The notes beneath the pieces are model-generated. The model saw only the letters and a program-made list of their open reading frames with translations. It searched no databases and was not told where the DNA came from. DNA of 64,000 nucleotides, taken from NCBI GenBank assembly GCA_036873755.1, contig JAVTVY010019522.1, positions 1-64,000 of the forward strand, given 5' to 3'. A program made the position numbers and the translations under genes. Shown piece after piece: positions 54,269 through 64,000 of this stretch (the first letter of the stretch is position 1; the number at the start of each line of letters is the position of its first letter). The stretch comes from Hanleya hanleyi (lineage: Eukaryota; Mollusca; Polyplacophora; Lepidopleurida; Hanleyidae).

Positions 54269-54452
54269 GTTAAGCAACGTTAAGCTCGGTCAATACTTGG
54301 ATGGGTGACCGGGTGCTGTACTGGCTGGGCTGATCATTGTCCAGGGTAATAGGAACTGTGAGCACGCTCATGTTCTGGCACATGTAGGCACCGTCGTGAT
54401 ATGACTGAAACAAGGTTGAAAATGACGTTAAACTCTACTACTTACTCACCCT
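54269..54452 (+). mobile_element. SINE with a 5S rRNA-derived head
   Basis: GTTAAGCAACGTTAAGCTCG, then TACTTGGATGGGTGACCGGG, matches the internal promoter region (A box to C box) of 5S rRNA. The body (CTGGGCTGATCATTGTCCAG, GGAACTGTGAGCACGCTC) and tail (GACTGAAACAAGGTTGAAAA, TGACGTTAAAC, ACTTACTCACC) are unrelated to 5S. The 5' part of 5S is missing, so this copy is 5'-shortened or uses only the promoter core. Confidence 0.85.
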
Positions 54453-56338
54453 ATAATACTAAATAGTGTTTTCAGTTGTCAGAATTCAGTTACACGATTC
54501 CATTTTATAGATAATCAGTCTCTTTATCTGCTATGAAGAGTGGACACTTGTACCTTTCTTCCGAGCTTGGATGTTACCAACCTGTGTCTGCCATTGTTCG
54601 ACTGGTGTCACTTGGTTTCTACATTGCAATAATGTGAAGTGTTATTCCATGTTTCTTGCCGGTGAGCTATCTTATTTTTTACGAGTGTCGCTTGCATGGT
54701 CAGATAGTGTCGTTCGTATCACTCACAGAGTCTCAGTTTTATGATGTCATGAGTCATCAAATCTCATTATTTTTTGACAGTATCTGTCAGACTGTACATG
54801 TAATCACTTTAGTTCTATCGTTTCACAATTTATACATTTACGTTAGTATCAACGTATAATCTACTAACGCATGATCTTGGATCATCAGTGTTGTGCTTTG
54901 ATACCATCTGGGTCATATTGTGTCACTTCAGTATTGTATCACCTTCCTTTTGCTGTGTACTTGTGTCACTAGCTATCAAAGTGCCACATAACTGTCACAC
55001 CACAGTGACACAGAACCTATCATTCAGGTTCTTGCTATGCTGTGTTCAGATATGTGGCACAGTTAGCCGCATGTGTGTAGGTATTTTACCGTAATCACAT
55101 TTAAACTACGTGTAATTATAATAGATGTATATTTATGTAGGTGAAATAGAATCAAATGGAAGCCATCATGTGATATTTAATCAGTGGCCAACTTAGGGAT
55201 TGTTTGTGTGAGTATTTTTTATAACTGTACCAGTGCAAGGATGTGTGAAAGTTTGAATATTTTTGTATATGACAAACCTTACCAGTAATGACAGGTTATT
55301 TTTGTATCTGCTGATAACTGTTTGTAAACTATGTTTATTTAATTGTTTCAAAACATACAGCATCAACAAGAGATAGTCAACAGAAGTGTATTATATCTGG
55401 TACTATCAAGCTAAAAAATGTATAGGTATGGCAGTCCATTTAGTCCTTTCCATGGCACACTTCCCCAAATCAAAGCTGCACCAGGGCCTATATAGCTGTA
55501 TAAACTGCATTGAACTGGAGCAAAGCTATTTTTAGCATACCTGATAGCCAGGAAGATCAAGCAGGAGCTCATTTCACATGTAATCTACTGCACTGAGAAC
55601 AGTGTGGACTTGTGAACTGGAGCAAATAGACATGTCATCCTTCACTTTGTAATAGAGTTACATATTACATAATGTGTTTGTAAGAGCGACATATAACAGA
55701 GACGAATATACTACTGTTTTGAAATTAAACTCGTTCAAGGATATATGATGCCTTGTATTTTACCGTTTTAACCAGGCTCATTAATTTTTTTCATAGGTTT
55801 TATGAGGTAGTTGAGTGAAATAGAAATCCGTCCATCAATAAATATATATAGTGTTTAGCATATCTATGGATTTGGCTGAAAGTTTACCACTCCTGAATAC
55901 AGTGTAAAATTTTGGCATCATGGGAATAGAAGAAATGGCCCCGAGATAAACCCTAAAACATTGCATCATGGGAATTAGGAGATGGGGGGGGAAGTAGGCT
56001 CAGAATCTTTTATTTATTTTATTTATTTATTGTAATAATTTTAAAACAAACACCGTCCATTGTTTAAGTATCGATGTATAATCTAGTCGAGTGTATATTA
56101 TTCGATTTCTGCCTCATTTACTGGAGTAGTACAATTACAACCAGTTTGTCTCGTATACCGATCCGTCCACCTTTTGTTAGACTGTACGTGTATAGGTCAT
56201 GTATGCAGTCATACCAATCTTCTCCCATTATTCTTGTTCAAGTTTTTGTTATTGTATTAACAGTTAGGTAGTTAGAATATATATCGACAATATCTCAACA
56301 ACTTTATATTAACGATACATAATAACATTTGACGTCCA
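54453..56338. other. Intergenic, unannotated
   Basis: AT-rich with no exon recognised. (TTTA)n run near 56005-56030 and poly-G at about 55983-55991. Confidence 0.35.
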
Positions 56339-56476
56339 GTGCTGTACTGGCTGGGCTGATCAGTGTCCAGGGTAATAGGAACTGTGAGCACTCTCGTGTT
56401 CTGGCACATGTAGGCACCGTCGTGATATGACTGAAACAAGGTTGAAAACGATGTTAAACCCTAATACTCACTCACC
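56339..56476 (+). mobile_element. 5'-truncated copy of the 5S-headed SINE
   Basis: Starts at GTGCTGTACTGGCTGGGCTG and follows the 54.3-kb copy to the tail with about 95% identity, but lacks the 5S-like head. 5' truncation fits LINE-driven retrotransposition. Confidence 0.85.
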
Positions 56477-57540
56477 CATTTGACGTCAATAATAAATTTC
56501 TATCCTGGGACATTATGGAACTATGGACAGAGTATTACCCAAATAGGAATTAGCATTGTATTTATTATATTTCACTGAAATAATTTAATAAGATAACATA
56601 ACAAATAATACATTGTGACACATCGATTTTGGTCAGTTGTACTATAATATCTAGTCGCTGTTTTCTTGCATATTATCTGCAAAGCCACCAGAAGAATAAG
56701 TATTTATTGATAACATTATGATGTCATAATTTTGGAGCTACATAAATTATGACACTTTCATGGGGTATTTACTTGCTGTTAAAGTATAACAGCTTAGACT
56801 TGGAACTATGCCCAAAATGTGCACATAACTGCTATCCTTCCAGTTTATTTACATTCAAGTATGAATAAAATTCAAGGGTTTAGCCCTCTTGTACACAAGC
56901 ATCTTTTTAACCCCCTATCTTTCATACATAATATTAGTGTGGTTTCAGTATCTACGTCCCGCCCATAAACCCTATTTTGTTTTTGTATATCATATCCCGT
57001 CTTCCATATTAAAATGTCTGTTATAAAGTTGTGATATGACCTATTTTCATAAAGAGTCAATGCATATATTGCATGTCAGTGTTAGATGATTTTCCTGAGA
57101 CTTTGATTTGTGCTCTTGACTGTACCACGGGTGATATTAACACCCTATTTTCATGAAAAATTAGGATGTTCCAACGATTTTGTTCTATATATTATTCTAT
57201 TGCATACCAGACAACACTAACTCTTGATGCATATATCCTACACGTTGAACAATTTTAGCTGTTAATTTAGATTTGTTGATGTTGTCAGGGGCTATCTACA
57301 CTATAAATATAAGTGACATACCGAGTATGAATGCGAGGTTTTTCTTCTTGTGTTTTCCAGATGAGTTTGGTGAATATTTCTGTTTGGACATGCATGCTTA
57401 TGTTAACTGTAGATGGCCCCTTATCTAGCCCTGTACCAGTAATGGTAAATTATCGGGTTGTTCAGGAAAGTTCAATTTTATCAAGCGAAATTTTATAACT
57501 CCACTTGAATAAAATATAGTTTACATTAACATTATTCAGT
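56477..57540. other. Intergenic, unannotated
   Basis: AT-rich, no gene or repeat recognised. Confidence 0.35.
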
Positions 57541-57780
57541 CTGTTCTCTTTGTGTACGAGGGCATTTTAGCCGGTTTCTCTCTGCAATTGTCATCTGCTG
57601 GAGCAATTACTCTGGATACATTTGCTAACTGCAGAACTCCATATAATTGCAGATGCAGTTTATCAGACCTACTGTTTCAACTGCTTGAAAACATGGCAAC
57701 TGCTGGAGCATTGCTCTCTGCATTTGGCAACTGGGAGAGAGTTCGTCTGTACAATCGCAGGAGCATTACTCCAAACAATT
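57541..57780. repeat. Degenerate repeats at the edge of the satellite
   Basis: Imperfect repetition of CAACTGCTGGAGCATTGCTC / CATCTGCTGGAGCAATTACT with TGCATTTGGCAACTG steps. A 90-codon frame runs through it but has repeat character and no recognisable domain. Confidence 0.55.
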
Positions 57781-57784
57781 GTCA

Positions 57785-60700
57785 ACTACAGGAGACCACC
57801 ATTATTGAGGTGATCAATCTCTAACCCTAGTCAGGACTTGCTACAGGAGACCACCATTATTGAGGTGATCAATCTCTAACCCTAGTCTGGGCTTGCTACA
57901 GGAGACCACCATTATTGAGGTGATCCATCTCTAACCCTAGTCTGGGCTTGCTACAGTAGACCACCATTATTGAGGTGATCAATCTCTAACCCTAGTCTGG
58001 GCTTGCTACAGGAGACCTCCATTATTGAGGTGATCAATCGCTAACCCTAGTCTGGGCTTGCTACAGGAGACCACCATTATTGAGGTGATCAATCTCTAAC
58101 CCCAGTCAGGGCTTGCTACAGGAGACCACCATTATTGAGGTGATCAATCTCTAGCCCCAGTCTGGGCTTGCTACAGGAGACCACCATTATTGAGGTGATC
58201 AATCTCTAACCCCAGTCTGGGCTTGCTACAGGAGAACACCATTATTGAGGTGATCAATCTCTAACCCGAGTCTGGGCTTGCTACAGGAGACCTCCATTAT
58301 TGAGGTGATCAATCTCTAACCCTAGTCAGGGCTTGCTACAGGAGACCATTATTGAGGTGATCGATCTCTAATCCCATTCTGGGCTTGCTACAGGAGACCA
58401 CCATTATTGAGGTGATCGATCTCTAACCCTAGTCAGGGCTTGCTACAGGAGACCACCATTATTGAGGTGATCGATCTCTAACCCTCGTCAGGGCTTGCCA
58501 CTGGAGACCACCATTATTGAGGTGATCAATCTCTAACCCTAGTCTGGGCTTGCTACAGGAGACCACCATTATTGAGGTGATCAATCTCTAACCCTAGTCA
58601 GGGCTTGCTACAGGAGACCACCATTATTGAGGTGATCAATCTCTAACCCGAGTGTGGGCTTGCTACAGGAGACCTCCATTATTGAGGTGATCGATCTCTA
58701 ACCCTAGTCTGGGCTTGCTACAGGAGACCATCATTATTGAGGTGATCGATCTCTAACCCTAGTCAGGGCTTGCTACAGGAGACCACCATTATTGAGGTGA
58801 TCGATCTCTAACCCTAGTCAGGGCTTGCTACAGGAGACCACCATTATTGAGGTTATCGATCTCTAACCCCAGTCTGGGCTTGCTACAGGAGACCATTATT
58901 GAGGTGATCAATTTCTAACCCCAGTCTGGGCTTGCTACAGGAGACCACCATTATTGAGGTGATCAATCTTTAACCGAGTCTGGGCTTGCTACAGGAGACC
59001 ACCATTATTGAGGTGATCGATCTCTAACCCTAGTCTGGGCTTGCTACAGGAGACCTCCATTATTGAGGTGATCAATCTCTAACCCTAGTCTGGGCTTGCT
59101 ACAGGAGACCACCATTATTGAGGAGATCAATCTCTAACCCTAGTCTGGGCTTGCTACAGGAGACCACCATTATTGAGGTGATCAATCTCTAACCCTAGTC
59201 AGGGCTTGCTACAGGAGACCACCATTATTGAGGTGATCAATCTCTAACCCCAGTCTGGGCTTGCTACAGGAGACCACCATTATTGAGGTGATCCAATTCT
59301 CTAACCTTCAATCTCTAACTACAGGAGACCTCCATTATTGAGGTGATCAATCTCTAACCCTAGTCTGGGCTTGCTACAGGAGACCACCATTATTGATGTG
59401 ATCAATCTCTAACCCTAGTCAGGGCTTGCTACAGGAGACCACCATTATTGAGGTGATCAATCTCTAACCCCAGTCTGGGCTTGCTACAGGAGACCTCCAT
59501 TATTGAGGTGATCGATCTCTAACCCTAGTCAGGGCTTGCTACAGGAGACCACCATTATTGAGGTGATCGATCTCTAACCCTAGTCAGGGCTTGCTACAGG
59601 AGACCACCATTATTGAGGTGATCGATCTCTAACCCTAGTCAGGACTTGCTACAGGAGACCACCATTATTGAGGTGATCGATCTCTAACCCTCGCCAGGGC
59701 TTGCTACTGGAGACCACCATTATTGAGGTGATCAATCTCTAACCCTAGTCTGGGCTTGCTACAGGAGACCACCATTATTGAGGTGATCAATCTCTAACCC
59801 CAGTCTGGGCTTGCTACAGGAGACCACCATTATTGAGGTGATCAATGTCTAACCCCAGTCTGGGCTTGCTACAGGAGACCTCCATTATTGAGGTGATCGA
59901 TCTCTAACCCTAGTCAGGGCTTGCTACAGGAGACCACCATTATTGAGGTGATCGATCTCTAACCCTAGTCAGGGCTTGCTACAGGAGACCACCATTATTG
60001 AGGTGATCGATCTCTAACCCTAGTCAGGGCTTGCTACAGGAGACCACCATTATTGAGGTGATCGATCTCTAACCCTAGTCTGGGCTTGCTACAGGAGACC
60101 ACCATTATTGAGGTGATCAATCTCTAACCCTAGTCAGGGCTTGCTACAGGAGACCACCATTATTGAGGTGATCAATCTCTAACCCCAGTCTGGGCTTGCT
60201 ACAGGAGACCACCATTATTGAGGTGATCCATCTCTAACCCTAGTCCGGGCTTGCTACAGTAGACCACCATTATTGAGGTGATCAATCTCTAACCCTAGTC
60301 TGGGCTTGGTACAGGAGACCTCCATTATTGAGGTGATCAATCTCTAACCCTCGTCTGGGCTTGCTACAGGAGACCACCATTATTGAGGTGATCAATCTCT
60401 AACCCCAGTCAGGGCTTGCTACAGGAGACCACCATTATTGAGGTGATCAATCTCTAGCCCCAGTCTGGGCTTGCTACAGGAGACCACCATTATTGAGGTG
60501 ATCAATCTCTAATCCCAGTCTGGGCTTGCTACAGGAGACCACCATTATTGAGGTGATCAATCTCTAACCCGAGTCTGGGCTTGCTACAGGAGACCTCCAT
60601 TATTGAGGTGATCAATCTCTAACCCTAGTCAGGGCTTGCTACAGGAGACCATTATTGAGGTGATCGATCTCTAACCCCAGTCTGGGCTTGCTACAGGAGA

Positions 60701-63700
60701 CCACCATTATTGAGGTGATCGATCTCTAACCCTAGTCAGGGCTTGCTACAGGAGACCACCATTATTGAGGTGATCAATCTCTAACCCTAGTCAGGGCTTG
60801 CTACAGGAGACCTCCATTATTGAGGTGATCAATCTCTAACCCTAGTCTGGGCTTGCTACAGGAGACCACCATTATTGAGGAGATCAATCTCTAACCCTAG
60901 TCTGGGCTTGCTACAGGAGACCACCATTATTGAGATGATCAATCTCTAAACCCAGTCAGGGCTTGCTACAGGAGACCACCATTATTGAGGTGATCAATCT
61001 CTAACCCCAGTCTGGGCTTGCTACAGGAGACCACCATTATTGAGGTGATCAATTTCTAACCCCAGTCTGGGCTTGCTACAGGAGACCACCATTATTGAGG
61101 TGATCAATCTCTAACCCTAGTCAGGGCTTGCTACAGGAGACCACCATTATTGAGGTGATCAATCTCTAACCCTAGTTTGGGCTTGCTACAGGAGACCACC
61201 ATTATTGAGGAGATCAATCTCTAACCCTAGTCTGGGCTTGCTACAGGAGACCACCATTATTGAGGTGATCAATCTCTAACCCTAGTCTGGGCTTGCTGCA
61301 GGAGACCACCATTATTGAGGTGATCAATCTCTAACCCTAGTCAGGCCTTGCTACAGGAGACCACCATTATTAAGGTGATCAATCTCTAACCCCAGTCTGG
61401 GCTTGCTACAGGAGACCTCCATTATAGAGGTGATCGATCTCTAACCCTAGTCAGGGCTTGCTACAGGAGACCACCATTATTGAGGTGATCGATCTCTAAC
61501 CCTAGGCAGGGCTTGCTACAGGAGACCACCATTATTGAGGTGATCGATCTCTAACCCTAGTCAGGGCTTGCTACAGGAGACCACCATTATTGAGGTGATC
61601 GATCTCTAGCCCTCGTCAGGGCTTGCTACTGGAGACCACCATTATTGAGGTGATCAATCTCTAACCCTAGTCTGGGCTTGCTACAGGAGACCACCATTAT
61701 TGAGGTGATCAATCTCTAACCCTAGTCAGGGCTTGCTACAGGAGACCACCATTATTGAGGTGATCAATCTCTAACCCTAGTCCGGGCTTGCTACAGTAGA
61801 CCACCATTATTGAGGTGATCAATCTCTAACCCTAGTCTGGGCTTGCTACAGGAGACCTCCATTATTGAGGTGATCAATCTCTAACCCTAGTCTGGGCTTG
61901 CTACAGGAGACCACCATTATTGAGGTGATCAATCTCTAACCCTAGTCTGGACTTGCTACAGGAGACCACCATTATTGAGGTGATCAATCTCTAACCCCAG
62001 TCAGGGCTTGCTACAGGAGACCACCATTATTGAGGTGATCAATCTCTAACCCCAGCCTGGGCTTGCTACAGGAGACCACCATTATTGAGGTGATCAATCT
62101 CTAACCCCAGTCTGGGCTTGCTACAGGAGACCACCATTATTGAGGTGATCAATCTTTAACCGAGTCTGGGCTTGCTACAGGCGACCTCCATTATTGAGGT
62201 GATCAATCTCTAACCCTAGTCAGGGCTTGCTACAGGAGACCATTATTGAGGTGATCGATCTCTAACCCCAGTTTGGGCTTGCTACAGGAGACCACCATTA
62301 TTGAGGTGATCAATCTCTAACCCCAGTCTGGGCTTGCTACAGGAGACCACCATTATTGACGTGATCCATCTCTAACCCTAGTCTGGGCTTGCTACAGTAG
62401 ACCACCATTATTGAGGTGATCAATCTCTAACCCTAGTCTGGGCTTGCTACAGGAGACCTCCATTATTGAGGTGATCAATCTCTAACCCTAGTCTGGGCTT
62501 GCTACAGGAGACCACCATTATTGAGGTGATCAATCTCTAACCCTAGTCTGGGCTTGCTACAGTAGACCACCATTATTGAGGTGATCAATCTCTAACCCTA
62601 GTCTGGGCTTGCTACAGGAGACCACCATTATTGAGGTGATCAATCTCTAACCCCAGTCTGGGCTTGCTACAGGAGACCACCATTATTGAGGTGATCAATC
62701 TTTAACCGAGTCTGGGCTTGCTACAGGCGACCTCCATTATTGAGGTGATCAATCTCTAACCCTAGTCAGGGCTTGCTACAGGAGACCATTATTGAGGTGA
62801 TCGATCTCTAACCCCAGTCTGGGCTTGCTACAGGAGACCACCATTATTGAGGTGATCAATCTCTAACCCCAGTCTGGGCTTGCTACAGGAGACCACCATT
62901 ATTGAGGTGATCCATCTCTAACCCTAGTCTGGGCTTGCTACAGTAGACCGCCATTATTGAGGTGATCAATCTCTAACCCTAGTCTACGCTTGCTACAGGA
63001 GACCTCCATTATTGAGTTGATCAATCTCTAACCCTAGTCTGGGCTTGCTACAGGAGACCACCATTATTGAGGTGATCAATCTCTAACCCTAGTCTGGGCT
63101 TGCTACAGGAGACCACCATTATTGAGGTGATCAATCTCTACCCCCAGTCAGGGCTTGCTACATGAGACCACCATTATTGAGGTGATCAATCTCTAACCCC
63201 AGTCTGGGCTTGCTACAGGAGACCACCATTATTGAGGTGATCAATCTCTAACCCCAGTCTGGGCTTGCTACAGGAGACCACCATTATTGAGGTGATCCAT
63301 CTCTAACCCTAGTCCGGGCTTGCTACAGTAGACCACCATTATTGAGGTGATCAATCTCTAACCCTAGTCTGGGCTTGCTACAAGAGACCTCCATTATTGA
63401 GGTCATCAATCTCTAACCCTAGTCTGGGCTTGCTACAGGAGACCACCATTATTGAGGTGATCAATCTCTAACCCTAGTCTGGGCTTGCTACAGGAGACCA
63501 CCATTATTGAGGTGATCAATCTCTAACCCCAGTCAGGGCTTGCTACAGGAGACCACCATTATTGAGGTGATCAATCTCTAACCCAGCCTGGGCTTGCTAC
63601 AGGAGACCACCATTATTGAGGTGATCAATCTCTAACCCCAATCTGGGCTTGCTACAGGAGACCACCATTATTGAGGTGATCAATCTTTAACCGAGTCTTG

Positions 63701-64000
63701 GCTTGCTACAGGAGACCTCCATTATTGAGGTGATCAATCTTCAACCCTAGTCAGGGCTTGCTACAGGAGACCATTATTGAGGTGATCGATCTCTAACCCC
63801 AGTCTGGGCTTGCTACAGGAGACCACCATTATTGAGGTGATCAATCTCTAACCCCAGTCTGGGCTTGCTACAGGAGACCACCATTATTGAGGTGATCAAT
63901 CTTTAACCGAGTCTGGGCTTGCTACAGGCGACCTCCATTATTGAGGTGATCAATCTCTAACCCTAGTCAGGGCTTGCTACAGGAGACCATTATTGAGGTG
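57785..64000. repeat. 55-bp satellite array, more than 100 copies, continuing past the window
   Basis: The unit is CTCTAACCCTAGTCTGGGCT, TGCTACAGGAGACCACCATT, ATTGAGGTGATCAAT. Variants: ACCTCC for ACCACC, GATCGAT for GATCAAT, CAGGGC for CTGGGC, CCCCAG for CCCTAG, CAGTAG for CAGGAG, and a 3-bp deletion giving GAGACCATTATTG. Ordered runs of variants recur, so there is higher-order structure. One irregular unit lies at about 59290-59330. Copy number estimate is (64000-57785)/55, about 113. Confidence 0.98.

Noticed and set aside
54269..54317. 5S rRNA gene
   Set aside because: Only about 50 bases of the internal promoter region match; the rest is SINE.
57552..57824. 90-codon protein gene
   Set aside because: The frame is built of imperfect repeats at the satellite edge and ends inside the satellite.
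57785..64000. CRISPR-like regular repeat
   Set aside because: Units abut with no unique spacers, and the window is eukaryotic; it is a satellite.

Overview
The window looks like a piece of a marine invertebrate nuclear genome, most likely a mollusc and perhaps a gastropod. Genes are split by large introns, intergenic DNA is AT-rich, and transposable elements and tandem repeats are dense. SINE tails ending in CACTCACTCACTC-type runs and the GTCCGTCCGTC / AGGTCAAAGGTCA dispersed repeat are, from memory, typical of molluscs; species assignment is inference.

Layout. 1-4.7 kb: part of a Polinton/Maverick (adintovirus-like) element, with the end of an adenain-type cysteine protease (+), a convergent protein-primed family B DNA polymerase (-) split by one frame change, and a tRNA-Leu(UAA) gene between them. 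4.7-5.4 kb: a 44-bp minisatellite carrying a YY1-like motif, just upstream of the polymerase. 5.5-9.7 kb and 12.9-14.3 kb: foldback transposons built from arrays of GATATC-centred palindromes, with perfect terminal inverted repeats, 6-bp target duplications and an empty site. 11.2-23.3 kb (-): TEN1, the small CST-complex subunit, as two coding exons separated by an 11.7-kb intron full of transposons. 24-29.6 kb: nested long-inverted-repeat elements, including a Mutator-like one with 394-bp arms and a 9-bp target duplication. 29.2-52.5 kb (+): a complete USP2-type ubiquitin-specific protease in 12 coding exons, with Cys, His and Asp catalytic boxes all present. 54-56.5 kb: SINEs, one with a 5S rRNA-derived head. 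57.8-64 kb: a 55-bp satellite of over 100 copies running off the window.

The most unusual structure is in the last large intron of the USP gene. An 86-bp minisatellite of about 22 units is made from the 3' end of the preceding exon (catalytic His box to FNDS) plus its 5' splice site, so the intron holds many decoy exon ends. The same intron has a possible alternative terminal exon with a matching splice phase and a polyadenylation signal.

The two host genes appear unrelated in function (telomere maintenance; deubiquitination) and are divergently arranged about 6-7.6 kb apart, with transposons between them. No bacterial-type operons, CRISPR arrays or riboswitches were seen.
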